From Pseudoalteromonas viridis (GTDB taxonomy: Bacteria; Pseudomonadota; Gammaproteobacteria; Enterobacterales; Alteromonadaceae), in NCBI RefSeq assembly GCF_017742995.1, contig NZ_CP072425.1, positions 1,860,001 to 1,924,000 of the forward strand: a stretch of 64,000 nt of DNA, given 5' to 3'. Positions within the stretch are counted from its first letter, which is position 1, and each line of letters begins with the position of its first letter. Below, in pieces: positions 8,910 to 18,025 of the stretch. Below the pieces are notes generated by a model, which saw nothing but the letters and a program-made list of their open reading frames with translations, ran no database searches and was not told where the DNA came from. A program made the position numbers and the translations under genes.

Positions 8910-11084
8910 ATGAAAGTGAAAATGACAGGATGTGCAGTGGCCGTAATGTTAAGTTGTTCCGCGTCGGCGGGCACCGGCGTACAGGACTTTTTGGACAGCT
9001 TAAGAAACTTCGAATCGGGGATTAACCCTGCGCTGGCAGATTTTTACCTGGAGAATCTCGATAACCCGGTGTACAAGTATGCCAAAGTATCGGCACCGGG
9101 ACGTATGATCCGGGATTGTTCAACAGGCAGCATGATCCCAGAGCCTACCACCATCAATCAGTTCTTCACTAAGCTGGGCATTGATGGCTTTTACAATGCG
9201 CAAACCCCCAATGATCCCGACATGTTCAAGAAAATGCAGTATAACTCTATGAATGCCTGGGGGTTTGTAGGATATCAGCTGGGTGAAGCCGTACTTATCG
9301 ATGCGGGCTACTACAGTCCGAAAGTGGTGACTGTGGATGGCACTGAGTACGATAGTTTTTATGTGTTTGTGGAAGACAGCACCTGGATTGGCTGTAAAAC
9401 CGAGGCACTGGTGGAAATTGTCGGCTCTGGTGGCAATAAAATTCAGGCCACCGACGTTAACCGCTGGGAAGGCACCTTTGTGGGCAAAAACGGCGTCAAC
9501 TCGTTTGCCGATCTGCTGATCCCGGACAATCAGGAACTGGTGATGCGCGATGCCATGCGCTTTAACTATGGCGTGATGACCCAGCTACTGACTGCGGCCA
9601 ACATGACCTGGGAGCAGGCGCTGGCGAAGAGCTGGCCAGACAAAGACGACAACGGCAATCCCATCACGGTTCAGGCGACTATGTCTGGTTTGCTGGCTGC
9701 GGCCCACCTGCGCGGTGCCTGGGGCACGGCGCGTTTGCTGACCAAAGATGAGATCACCTGTGACGAACTGGGCACCTGTATCACCAAGTATGTTCATAAA
9801 TTTGGTGGCTACAACACCATTTTCGACACCCCGGCAGACGATGTCATTGAAGGCTCTAAATACGATGAAAAACTCTCGGCAGGCTGGGGTAACGATTTAG
9901 TGCTGCCTGGCGGCGGCGTGGATGTTATTGAGCTGCACGAGCAAAGTGGCTCTGTGACCACAGTGCGCGATTTCACCGTGGGCGAAGACCGCATTATCCT
10001 GCGCGACTGGCAGGCGAGCGCACCGCTGAGCAACCTGTCTGTGTCGGATGTACCGGCCGGTGCCGAACTGGCATTTGCCGGTCAGCGTGTGGTACTCGAA
10101 GGCGTATCGGCCGCGGCTGTGAACGTGAACACCGAAGCGGTGATCGCCCAGTCGGATATTTATGAAATTGCCTGGTCAGGCAAACAAAGCGTAACCGGTT
10201 TTAACCCTTCGCTTGATAAAATTCGGGGTACTGCCGGCATTGGCTTTAAGCACCTCAAAGCCTATGAAACAGACACAGCACTGGTGATTGGTGTGCAGGC
10301 CAAAGATGGCGGCATCTACAGCTCGGTTGAACTGGTTGGCCTGACGATTGCTGACTTAACACCGGAAATGTTCGACAACGTCACCGGTGGTTATGACCGC
10401 CTGGGCTTTATCGTACCGCTGAACAGCCAGAACTGGGGCTGGAATATGGCACTGACCGTGAACAGCTTTGACCCGGCCAAAACCGTGATCAGCATGCCAC
10501 TGTTCAACTACAGCTTTTCGATGTTGATCCTGACGCAGGAAGGCGCGGATACGGTGATCACACTGGATGAGACGGCCTCAAAAGGCGACCAGAAACGTCT
10601 GGTACTGAAAAACACCGATGTGAACAGCCTCAGCGCGGCCAACTTTGACTTTGTCTCGGGTAACTTTACCGATGCAACCATTGATGTACCGGTATTCTAT
10701 GACATCACGGCTACGGTTGTGGGCACAGGCGGCAGCATTTCACCAGCCCCGGACGCCAGTGGCGTGATCAGTGGCAAAGGCAATACCGACTTCACACTGA
10801 CCTTTGTACCAGACAGCGGGTATCGCGTTGCGACATTGAAAGTCGACGGCGTTAGCGTGACAGCGCAGTCAAGCTTCACCTTTGTGGCACTGTCTGCAGC
10901 GCACAGTGTAGAGGTGACCTTTGAGCCAGGTAATGCCTGCCCGGCACTTTGGAATGCAAACGACATCTACACCACCGGCGATCAGGTCACCTTTGAAGGT
11001 CAAACCTACCAAGCCAAATGGTGGAACCAGGGTAATAACCCGGCATCACTAGGGCCGTGGGAAGCAATCGAAAACTGCCAGTAA
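8910..11084 (+). CDS. Exported multidomain protein with degenerate RTX-like region, InlB-like repeat and CBM5/12 chitin-binding tail
   Basis: Exported protein of about 724 residues. I chose the ATG at 8910 because GAGG lies 9 bases upstream and a short signal peptide follows, ending near SCSASA. The N-terminal ~280 residues hold FLDSLRNFESG (E35) and later GFVGYQLGEAVLIDAGYY and LRGAWG. These resemble a lysozyme-like fold with a catalytic glutamate, but that is weak inference. Residues about 310-380 read as degenerate RTX/calcium-binding repeats (DDVIEGSKYDEKLSAGWGND). Residues about 600-680 resemble the divergent InlB-type repeat (GGSISPAPDASG...VTFEPG). The last ~45 residues are a CBM5/12-like module (ALWNANDIYTTGDQVTFEG, then YQAKWWNQG). 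It probably binds chitin or a related polymer outside the cell and feeds the uptake genes upstream. Confidence 0.7.
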   Translation: MKVKMTGCAVAVMLSCSASAGTGVQDFLDSLRNFESGINPALADFYLENLDNPVYKYAKVSAPGRMIRDCSTGSMIPEPTTINQFFTKLGIDGFYNAQTPNDPDMFKKMQYNSMNAWGFVGYQLGEAVLIDAGYYSPKVVTVDGTEYDSFYVFVEDSTWIGCKTEALVEIVGSGGNKIQATDVNRWEGTFVGKNGVNSFADLLIPDNQELVMRDAMRFNYGVMTQLLTAANMTWEQALAKSWPDKDDNGNPITVQATMSGLLAAAHLRGAWGTARLLTKDEITCDELGTCITKYVHKFGGYNTIFDTPADDVIEGSKYDEKLSAGWGNDLVLPGGGVDVIELHEQSGSVTTVRDFTVGEDRIILRDWQASAPLSNLSVSDVPAGAELAFAGQRVVLEGVSAAAVNVNTEAVIAQSDIYEIAWSGKQSVTGFNPSLDKIRGTAGIGFKHLKAYETDTALVIGVQAKDGGIYSSVELVGLTIADLTPEMFDNVTGGYDRLGFIVPLNSQNWGWNMALTVNSFDPAKTVISMPLFNYSFSMLILTQEGADTVITLDETASKGDQKRLVLKNTDVNSLSAANFDFVSGNFTDATIDVPVFYDITATVVGTGGSISPAPDASGVISGKGNTDFTLTFVPDSGYRVATLKVDGVSVTAQSSFTFVALSAAHSVEVTFEPGNACPALWNANDIYTTGDQVTFEGQTYQAKWWNQGNNPASLGPWEAIENCQ

Positions 11085-11104
11085 TGGCAATTAAATAAAG
11101 AGCA

Positions 11105-11137
11105 AGCCATGGCACGCACAAGCGGCCATGGCTTTTT
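11105..11137 (+). terminator. Rho-independent terminator of the CBM exoprotein gene
   Basis: AGCCATGGC pairs with GCCATGGCT across a 12-base loop and is followed by five T, starting 21 bases after the stop codon. Confidence 0.8.
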
Positions 11138-11243
11138 GTGCATTATGGTGTGGTGCCAAGTTAATACTAGAGGACGAACAGGCCAAACAGACTGTGCAAA
11201 GCAAGCAGGACGAGAAGGTTATGATGGAGAAAAGCAGGGATGT

Positions 11244-11273
11244 AAAAACGCCATGGCGAACTCACCATGGCGT
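11244..11273 (-). terminator. Rho-independent terminator of fbp
   Basis: Read on the minus strand, ACGCCATGG and CCATGGCGT form a 9-base stem with an 8-base loop, followed by TTTTT. It starts 27 bases after the fbp stop. Confidence 0.8.
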
Positions 11274-11299
11274 ATAAAGTGTGTCGCTAAATAAGGGTG

Positions 11300-12268
11300 T
11301 TACTTATGATACCCAAGACACGCTTCGACTTCGTTTTTCGAGCCTAAGATCACCGCAACGCGCTGGTGGATGTGCTCCGGGTCGATATCCAGAATGCGTT
11401 GCTCGCCGGTGTGGGCCAGGCCGCCGGCTTGTTCTATCAGCATGGCCATCGGGTTGGCTTCGTACATTAGGCGCAGCTTGTACGGTTTTTCCGGGTTTTT
11501 GGTGTCGGCCGGGTAAGTAAACAGGCCGCCGCGACAAAGTACGCGGTGTACGTCACCCACCATGGCAGCAATCCAACGCATGTTGAAGTTTTTACCGCGC
11601 GGGCCGGTGTCACCTGCCAGCAGGTCGTTGATGTAGTTTTGCATGGCCGGTTGCCAGTGGCGCTGGTTTGAGGCGTTGATGGCAAATTCTTTGGTGTCGG
11701 CCGGTACTTTGGCAAATTCTTCTGTCAGCAGGAAACTGCCGTGGGTTTTGTCCAGCGTGAAGATGCGGGTGCCTTTACCTGTGGTCAGTGCCAGAGTGGT
11801 GCACGGACCGTACAGTACGTAGCCTGCGGCAACCTGCTTGTGACCTGGCTGCATAAAGATAGCCGGATCGGCCGGATCGGCATCTGCCGGTGCTTCCATA
11901 ATAGAGAAGATGGTGCCAACCAGTGAATTGATATCGGTATTGGATGAGCCATCCAGCGGGTCGAATGCGACAATAAATTTGGCATCCGGGTTACCTGCTA
12001 CCGTGCCTTCCTCTTCTTCCGAGGCAATGGCTTTCACATAGCCAGACTCCAGCAGAATGTCTTTAAGTAGCTGGTTAGACAGTACGTCGAGTTTCTTCTG
12101 AGTTTCGCCCTGAATGTTTTCATCCAGCGTTGAACCCAGCACGCCTGACAGCGCGCCCTGACCGACGCGGAAAGAGATTTCTTTACAGGCAGCCAGAATG
12201 GTTCGGATCAGTGAAACCAGTTCACGGGAACAGCCGTCTTCAATTAACACCGGTGGAAGTCTACGCAT
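11300..12268 (-). CDS. fbp: Fructose-1,6-bisphosphatase class I
   Basis: Hydrolyses fructose 1,6-bisphosphate to fructose 6-phosphate in gluconeogenesis, in the cytoplasm, with divalent metal. The 322 residues match the class I enzyme in length. Metal-site residues are visible in ASEEEEG near residue 90 and [11 protein letters not shown] near residue 115. The late [16 protein letters not shown] motif binds sugar phosphate, and ending near [13 protein letters not shown] is typical. It is a single-gene unit with its own terminator, divergent from the metalloprotease gene. Confidence 0.97.
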   Translation of the reverse strand: MRRLPPVLIEDGCSRELVSLIRTILAACKEISFRVGQGALSGVLGSTLDENIQGETQKKLDVLSNQLLKDILLESGYVKAIASEEEEGTVAGNPDAKFIVAFDPLDGSSNTDINSLVGTIFSIMEAPADADPADPAIFMQPGHKQVAAGYVLYGPCTTLALTTGKGTRIFTLDKTHGSFLLTEEFAKVPADTKEFAINASNQRHWQPAMQNYINDLLAGDTGPRGKNFNMRWIAAMVGDVHRVLCRGGLFTYPADTKNPEKPYKLRLMYEANPMAMLIEQAGGLAHTGEQRILDIDPEHIHQRVAVILGSKNEVEACLGYHK

Positions 12269-12360
12269 AAATTTTAGTCCTGATAACGGTTATGTTGCAG
12301 CCCTGATAGAGTGAGAGAGCAGGCCACAAACAGCGCTGAATTTTGTCCTAAATAACTGTA

Positions 12361-12386
12361 TTTTGTATACGATTTAATATACAAAA
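12361..12386. promoter_or_regulatory. Perfect 9-base inverted repeat between fbp and metalloprotease genes
   Basis: TTTTGTATA-N8-TATACAAAA is a perfect palindrome 42 bases before the metalloprotease start and 93 bases from the fbp start. Position and symmetry fit a dimeric regulator operator. The regulator is not identifiable; TyrR boxes have similar ends (TGTAAA-N6-TTTACA), but the spacing differs. Confidence 0.45.
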
Positions 12387-12427
12387 GGGGTACCAGTCAT
12401 CTAACCTCAAATAACAAAGATAAGAAA

Positions 12428-14854
12428 ATGCGAAAAACACGCTTTGCACCTCACATGTTCTCGGCTTTGCTGCTGGCTATGATACCCCAAGCGCACGCTG
12501 CAATTAAGTCTATTGATGAATTTACTGACAAACTCAACCATTTTCCCGGGTTCTATGCGTTTTACAGCGACCCATCCAGTGGCAAGATTTATCTCGATGT
12601 CGACAAGCTCGCTCAGCCATTTTTGTTGCAACATAGCCTGCCGTATGGCGTCGGCTCAAACGACATAGGCCTGGACAGAGGCCAGCTGGGCAGCACGTAT
12701 CTGGTGCAGTTCGAGCGCTTCGGTGACAAGGTAATGCTGCGTGCACTGAATACCTATTTTCGTGCCAGCGCCGATAACCCGGCGGAGCAGCAAAGCGTAA
12801 AAGAGGCCTTTGCCTCGAGCATTTTAAACGGCTTTAAGGTGGTGGCTGAAGATGATGACAGCGTACTGATTGACTACACGCCTTACCTGTTATCAGATGT
12901 GCATGGTGTATCTCGCACCCTGGCGGCGCGCAATCAGGGCAGTTACAGCCTGGATGCCAGCCGCAGCGCGACCTATATGCCGCGCTCTAAAGCCTTTATG
13001 AAAAATACCGAGCTGGAAGCGGTCCTGACTTTTAAGGGCAGCAAGCCTGGTGAGTATGTGAAGCAGGCGACGGCGAACCCTTATGCGGTCACTGTCCACC
13101 AGCACCACTCGCTGATTGAACTGCCGGATGATAACTATCAGCCCCGCGCATTTCATCCGCAGTCGGGCTACTGGAGCATAGAGCATAAAGACTACTCGGC
13201 ACCGCTGAGCGAGTCTATGTATGTGCGTTATATCCCGCGTCATCGTTTAAACAAAAAAGACCCGACGGCAAAAGTGTCTGAGCCGGTCGAGCCGATTGTG
13301 TATTACCTGGATCCGGGCGTACCTGAGCCGGTGAAAACCGCGTTGCTGGATGGCGCGCGCTGGTGGGATCAGGCTTTTGAAGCGGCGGGTTACAAAAATG
13401 CTTTCCAGGTCAAAGTACTGCCGGAAAATGCCGACCCTATGGATATTCGTTACAACGTGATCCAGTGGGTGCATCGTGCCACCCGTGGTTGGTCATATGG
13501 TGCATCGGTGATCGATCCGCGCACCGGTGAGATCATCAAAGGTCATGTGACGCTGGGCTCGTTGCGGGTGCGCCAGGATATTCTGATCGCCGAAGCTTTA
13601 GCCGCGCCATTTGTAAAAGGCGATGAAGTGACAGAGCGTCTGCACGCCATGGCGCTGGACCGCATTCGTCAGCTCAGTGCCCACGAAATTGGCCACACGC
13701 TGGGGATTGCCCACAACTTCTCGGCGTCGGTAAAAGAGCGCGCCTCGGTGATGGACTATCCACATCCGCTGGTGGGCATGAACGAACAGGGTGAGCTGGA
13801 TATCAGTAACGGCTATGCCACCGGCATGGGTGAGTGGGATACCCAGGTGATCAAATACGGTTACAGTGACTTTACCGCACAAGACGAAGCCCTGGCACTG
13901 GCCGCGATTTTGGCTGAAAACAAGAGCAAAGGGCTGGAGTTTATCTCGGATGCCGATGCTCGTCCGAAAGGCGGTGCGCACCCAACCGCACACCTGTGGG
14001 ATAACGGTGACGACCCGGCTGCTGAATTAACACGAGTGCTGGATATTCGTCAAAAGGCGCTGGCCCGTTTTGGCCTGAATAACATCAAAACCGGTGAGGC
14101 TTTGTCTCAGCTGGAAGAAAAGCTGGTGCCGCTGTACTTGTTCCATCGCTATCAGGTGGAGTCGGCGGTGAAGCTGGTTGGCGGCGTAGACTATGACTAC
14201 GAAGTGCGAGGCGAGCAGGCTCCGAAAGGCGCTCAGGTAGTGGCTAAGGCAAAGCAGCAGGCGGCCCTGTCGGCCCTGTTGGAGACCTTATCGCCTGAGC
14301 AGCTGATGATCCCAGAATCGGTATTGGCGCTGATCCCGCCCAAAGCCTATGGTGAGTATAAAACCCGGGAGAGTGTGAAAGGTCGCACCGGCCTGACGCT
14401 CGATGCCATGGCGTTGCCGGAAGTGGCGGCGCAGCATACTTTGAGCTTGTTGCTTAACCCTGAGCGGTTAAATCGTCTGGCACAGCAGGAGGCTCGCAAC
14501 CGCGCGCACCTGAGCAGCGACGAGGTATTGAATACCCTCTATCAGCATGTTTTTCAGCCCAAAGCACAGCCGGGCATGGCGACTAAGGTTGCGCAGCGGG
14601 TGCAGTTTTTAACGGCTTACCGCCTGGCAGAGCTTAGCAGCAGCGACAAGCTGGCACCAGAGGTACAGGCGCAATTGCGTTTTTACCTCAACCAGCTGGT
14701 GGAGCAATACAGCAACGACTCCTTGTTTGGTGGCGCCTCTAAAGAGAATGCATTCGAAACCTACCTGGCTGAGCAGGTGGCACAATATCTGAAAAGCGGC
14801 ACATGGCCCGCGGGCTTTAAAGCCTTGCCAATACCGCCGGGTTCGCCCATCTAA
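12428..14854 (+). CDS. Exported zinc-dependent metalloprotease (DUF5117/DUF4953-like metzincin)
   Basis: Large secreted or periplasmic protease of 808 residues with a signal peptide ending near PQAHA. The N-terminal ~280 residues match the region usually called DUF5117 (a beta-rich pro-domain including YFRASADNPAEQQSVKEAFA). The catalytic domain contains HEIGHTLGIAHNF near residue 420, an HExxHxxxxxH zinc site followed by SVMDYPHP as the Met-turn. The C-terminal ~350 residues are helical. Such proteins are widespread in Bacteroidetes and marine Gammaproteobacteria; substrates are mostly unknown. The ribosome site is weak (AAGATAAG before ATG). It ends at a strong bidirectional terminator. Confidence 0.85.
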   Translation: MRKTRFAPHMFSALLLAMIPQAHAAIKSIDEFTDKLNHFPGFYAFYSDPSSGKIYLDVDKLAQPFLLQHSLPYGVGSNDIGLDRGQLGSTYLVQFERFGDKVMLRALNTYFRASADNPAEQQSVKEAFASSILNGFKVVAEDDDSVLIDYTPYLLSDVHGVSRTLAARNQGSYSLDASRSATYMPRSKAFMKNTELEAVLTFKGSKPGEYVKQATANPYAVTVHQHHSLIELPDDNYQPRAFHPQSGYWSIEHKDYSAPLSESMYVRYIPRHRLNKKDPTAKVSEPVEPIVYYLDPGVPEPVKTALLDGARWWDQAFEAAGYKNAFQVKVLPENADPMDIRYNVIQWVHRATRGWSYGASVIDPRTGEIIKGHVTLGSLRVRQDILIAEALAAPFVKGDEVTERLHAMALDRIRQLSAHEIGHTLGIAHNFSASVKERASVMDYPHPLVGMNEQGELDISNGYATGMGEWDTQVIKYGYSDFTAQDEALALAAILAENKSKGLEFISDADARPKGGAHPTAHLWDNGDDPAAELTRVLDIRQKALARFGLNNIKTGEALSQLEEKLVPLYLFHRYQVESAVKLVGGVDYDYEVRGEQAPKGAQVVAKAKQQAALSALLETLSPEQLMIPESVLALIPPKAYGEYKTRESVKGRTGLTLDAMALPEVAAQHTLSLLLNPERLNRLAQQEARNRAHLSSDEVLNTLYQHVFQPKAQPGMATKVAQRVQFLTAYRLAELSSSDKLAPEVQAQLRFYLNQLVEQYSNDSLFGGASKENAFETYLAEQVAQYLKSGTWPAGFKALPIPPGSPI

Positions 14855-14866
14855 GCGTGTTTAGAG

Positions 14867-14898
14867 AAAAACCGGACTGAATTCAGTCCGGTTTTTTT
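14867..14898. terminator. Bidirectional rho-independent terminator
   Basis: AAAACCGGACTGA and its complement TCAGTCCGGTTTT form a long perfect palindrome flanked by A and T tracts. It separates the metalloprotease gene (+) from the convergent operon ending at 14912 (-). Confidence 0.9.
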
Positions 14899-14911
14899 AT
14901 GCCCGCTCAGT

Positions 14912-15889
14912 TTAGACTTTTTTAACTAAGGTATTGGTGGTGATATGCGGGAAGGTGACGGATTGGCCCTGAATGGGGATCTCCATGGTGATATTTTGCG
15001 AGTACTGTAACTGGGTAAAGTTATCAGTGCCATCGAGTGATTCCAGCCAGTAGCTGATGGCGTAACGGCTGACGTTGGCGTGTTGCTGTTCAAAGCCAAT
15101 GTTGGTGACCGGAATGCCGGAGTGGGCGGTATCGACTTCCAGCAGAATAAACTTCTTGGGTGGTGACACTTCCAGTGCATTGGTCAGCGGCTGGTTGGGG
15201 TTCAGGGTAAAGTCCGGATTCAGATTACCGACACTTTTGGTGCTGTACTGATCGGTGCTGACATCATGGGGCAGGCCCATGGGCAAGACGTCGCTCTTGC
15301 TCAGCATCGGAATGGTCGGCACGCCTGTGCCAGACTGGAAATGGCCGCTGGCGAGAATGGAGTTACCGTGGGGCACCGACATTTGCTTGATAAAGTTATA
15401 AGCTTGTGTGGGCGGCACGCTGTTGGGCACGGTTTCGGTGCCCAGACCAGGCTTTTCGCCATTGCCATAGGGGCCCAGCAGCTGCTTTTGGTCGCTCAGA
15501 AACAGTAATGAACCATTCTCGGCGTGCACCAGCTGATCTTTGGCCGGGCCATCGGCAAAGTAAACGCGCTGTTCATAAAACAGGGTATTGGCAACCTGAG
15601 TGCCTAAGCCACCCCGGTTAGGCGCCGTGCCGTGAATGGCTGAAAAGGTCAGTTCCTCATAATAAGCAAAGTTTTTCAGAATATAGCTGGCTTCCTGAGG
15701 CAGCGGCATCAGGCAGTACGAAAACGGTTTGTCTGTGCCACCCATACCAGAGTTGCCCAGTGGCTGATTGGTCCAGGTGCCTATCAGATGTTGCAGTGGG
15801 CCGAGCTCAGTAGTCGGGGCGGGTGGGTTATCCTGTGCCGGATCAATCAGCAGCGGCTTTGAAAGATCAGGGGGCGTTACGTCAGTCAT
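14912..15889 (-). CDS. Beta-barrel protein resembling the heme-binding nitrobindin/THAP4-like family
   Basis: Last gene of the five-gene operon, 325 residues. I chose the ATG at 15889 because GAGGAC lies just upstream; an upstream in-frame start at 15943 lacks a site. The first half opens with GPLQHLIGTWTN, the strand pattern that begins lipocalin-like and nitrobindin-like barrels. The rest is rich in alternating strands (NTLFYEQRVYFADG, FILLEVDTAHSG, ITMEIPIQGQSVTFPH). No signal peptide is evident. Heme binding is suggested only by the opening motif; a hydroxylating or carrier role in the pathway is also possible. It follows the phosphoesterase gene after a gap of about 150 bases. Confidence 0.5.
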   Translation of the reverse strand: MTDVTPPDLSKPLLIDPAQDNPPAPTTELGPLQHLIGTWTNQPLGNSGMGGTDKPFSYCLMPLPQEASYILKNFAYYEELTFSAIHGTAPNRGGLGTQVANTLFYEQRVYFADGPAKDQLVHAENGSLLFLSDQKQLLGPYGNGEKPGLGTETVPNSVPPTQAYNFIKQMSVPHGNSILASGHFQSGTGVPTIPMLSKSDVLPMGLPHDVSTDQYSTKSVGNLNPDFTLNPNQPLTNALEVSPPKKFILLEVDTAHSGIPVTNIGFEQQHANVSRYAISYWLESLDGTDNFTQLQYSQNITMEIPIQGQSVTFPHITTNTLVKKV

Positions 15890-16038
15890 GGTGGTGTCCT
15901 CATTTGTTGCTACTGGCATTTGGGGGCATATCCCGTATGCCATAGGCTGATCCCTTCAGTGACTGCACGAAGGCAACGGGATCCCTGGCCGCCTTCGTCT
16001 GTACTCAGTGATTTATGGTATTCACGTTTTGTCGTTTC

Positions 16039-18024
16039 TTAGTCTTGCTCCGCATTTCTGTGCCTGTGTATCGACCGATAGGCTGCCACATGCGCACGCA
16101 ATTGTTGGTCTCGACTGCTTTGATAAAAGCACCACAACTGGTCGCGGTAACGCGTGGCGCACAATGGGGTGTCTGGGTGTCTGTGGACGTTGTTGAGCGG
16201 CTGCTGTTCACTCCAGCCCGCCTCGGCCATAGTGCCATAACCATTGCTGGTGGTATCTGCCTTGGCGGGATCGTAAGACACGGGCAACTGGCTGGTGAGT
16301 ACGCCGGGAATGGAGAAACAGGCGCTCAAAAGTTGCTGACTGTTGGGGGCATTGTGGAATAAGTGCAGCACGCCATCGAGTGTGGCGGCGGCCAGCTGGC
16401 CGTCACTTTGGTAACTGTGCTCTTGTGGCTCCGGCTCATCGGGCGTAAGTTTACTCGGTGCCTGCGAAAAATGGCCAATACCAAAGCCGTTAGCCGACCA
16501 CTGATGGCTTACGGCATTGTCCTGAGGACCGGCATAGGCGCTGTTGCTGACATCGGTAACATTAAACTCGGCACTGTTGTAGCTCAGGCAGGCTAGTGCA
16601 TTGGTGTTGCCTTCACGGTAAATCAACAAGGTATTGCTGCCCAGTGAGGCCAGAGTAAATATCCCTTCTGGCCTGCACACCAGTGTTTGTGGCTGGCTTT
16701 GCCACTGTTGCTGGGCATAGCGCTGAGCCTTCATAGTGCCTTGCTGGTCGCGATAGACCAAAAGCAGCTCGTGACTTTGCGGCAACACCTGAAGTGCAAG
16801 GGCTGATACACAGTCATCGCTGGGCGCAGTCAGGGATTGCCAGCCCTGATTGGCCGTCAGCGTTTGCAACGTAATTCTCAGGTCCAGGTCGCGATAGCCC
16901 AGCACCAGGGTCGTGTCCTGCGCACTCAGTTGTAGCTGATCTTTACAGTCTTCGTGCATTAGCAAGGGCTCAGACCAGGCATGGCCATCAAAGCTGGTGC
17001 AATACAGATGGCCGGGCTTGTCATCCCGGATATAAAACAGGTAGAGCAACTCGCCCAGGCTGGCGGCTTGCAGCTCACTGGCATGCTCAATGTGGGGCAC
17101 ACAAGCCGCGGGCTGCCAGTGCAGTGCCTCATCCCACAAAAAGCGGAAATAGTTGGCATGCTCGTCGTTTTTCCCCAGGGTGCCGAGCGAGAAATTTTCC
17201 TCTATGGTACGCAGCAAGGAGTAATGATTGTAGCCCTCGTGTTGCTGCGACGGCGTCAGGGTATCGCCCAGCAACACCGTATAAATCTGATTGGGGCCGT
17301 CGTAGTAATATTTGTACTTCTGGCTGGTATCGTAATCTGATTCAAAATCGGCTTCGTCATAGGTGACCACCACCAAGGTATTATCGGGCAGCTTGCTGTT
17401 TGGGCCGGGGAAGTGAATCGACGCAAAGAATGACTTCAGCCAATCGGCCTGCTGGTCCACCAGTACCGGCGCGCGCTCACCCTTAAGGTCATTGTCTTTT
17501 GTGCCAAGTAAGTAATGCCCGTCGTGCCACATATTGGGGGTAAACCAGGCAAACTCAGGCAGAGTATCGTTGAGCAGATCCTGGTAAAACTGTGCTTCGT
17601 TGCCAATTTTTTTCCAGCGTGTTTCGCTGTCGAGGATGCGGGAAAACGATGAAAACGGGTCGTGCTTAAGCACATAGGGGTAGCTATTTACGGGCGTGAA
17701 GTTGGTTGCTTTCCAGGGCGTCCAGCCCGCCACATAGCTTTCCATATAGGCGCGCCAGTCCAGGTTCTGAGCTGAGTCTTCAATCAGGTCGACCAGGGTG
17801 CGCTGGGGCAAACGCGGTGGCACTTCATCGTCGGTCACATTACACAGCTCGCCTGCCAGAGACGCAATATAGTTGGTCTGCGACGGGTGCATCACGCCAA
17901 AACTGTTGGTCAGTTCAATGCCCTGAGCAGCAAGATTGCGCATGTACGGATTATTCATCACGTAGCCGCGATACTGGTTTTCAAACATGATCACAATAAT
18001 GTGATCGAAGCGTCTGGTGGTCAT
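16039..18024 (-). CDS. Phosphoesterase-family protein with C-terminal propeller-like domain
   Basis: Member of the phosphoesterase family that includes acid phosphatase AcpA and phospholipase C. I chose the ATG at 18024: GGAGGA lies just upstream and the start sits one base after the stop of the preceding gene. The protein is 661 residues without a signal peptide. The N-terminal ~300 residues carry the family metal-site pattern: FDHIIVIMFENQYRGYV near residue 5, MHPSQTNYIASLAG near residue 40, EFAWFTPNMWHDGH near residue 175 and VVVTYDEADFESD near residue 230. Residues about 330-640 contain repeated strand units (LYLFYIRDDKPGHLYC, LLVYRDQQGTMKAQRY, TLLIYREGNTNAL) like a lectin or sialidase-type beta-propeller. 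The combination is unusual. The substrate is unknown. Confidence 0.75.
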   Translation of the reverse strand: MTTRRFDHIIVIMFENQYRGYVMNNPYMRNLAAQGIELTNSFGVMHPSQTNYIASLAGELCNVTDDEVPPRLPQRTLVDLIEDSAQNLDWRAYMESYVAGWTPWKATNFTPVNSYPYVLKHDPFSSFSRILDSETRWKKIGNEAQFYQDLLNDTLPEFAWFTPNMWHDGHYLLGTKDNDLKGERAPVLVDQQADWLKSFFASIHFPGPNSKLPDNTLVVVTYDEADFESDYDTSQKYKYYYDGPNQIYTVLLGDTLTPSQQHEGYNHYSLLRTIEENFSLGTLGKNDEHANYFRFLWDEALHWQPAACVPHIEHASELQAASLGELLYLFYIRDDKPGHLYCTSFDGHAWSEPLLMHEDCKDQLQLSAQDTTLVLGYRDLDLRITLQTLTANQGWQSLTAPSDDCVSALALQVLPQSHELLLVYRDQQGTMKAQRYAQQQWQSQPQTLVCRPEGIFTLASLGSNTLLIYREGNTNALACLSYNSAEFNVTDVSNSAYAGPQDNAVSHQWSANGFGIGHFSQAPSKLTPDEPEPQEHSYQSDGQLAAATLDGVLHLFHNAPNSQQLLSACFSIPGVLTSQLPVSYDPAKADTTSNGYGTMAEAGWSEQQPLNNVHRHPDTPLCATRYRDQLWCFYQSSRDQQLRAHVAAYRSIHRHRNAEQD

Positions 18025-18025
18025 A

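Noticed and set aside
11109..11294. 61-residue open frame after the CBM exoprotein
   Set aside because: It begins inside the terminator stem and runs through the fbp terminator, so it is not a gene.
12361..12386. TyrR box
   Set aside because: Ends resemble TGTAAA/TTTACA loosely, but the spacing is 8 instead of 6 and the inner bases differ.
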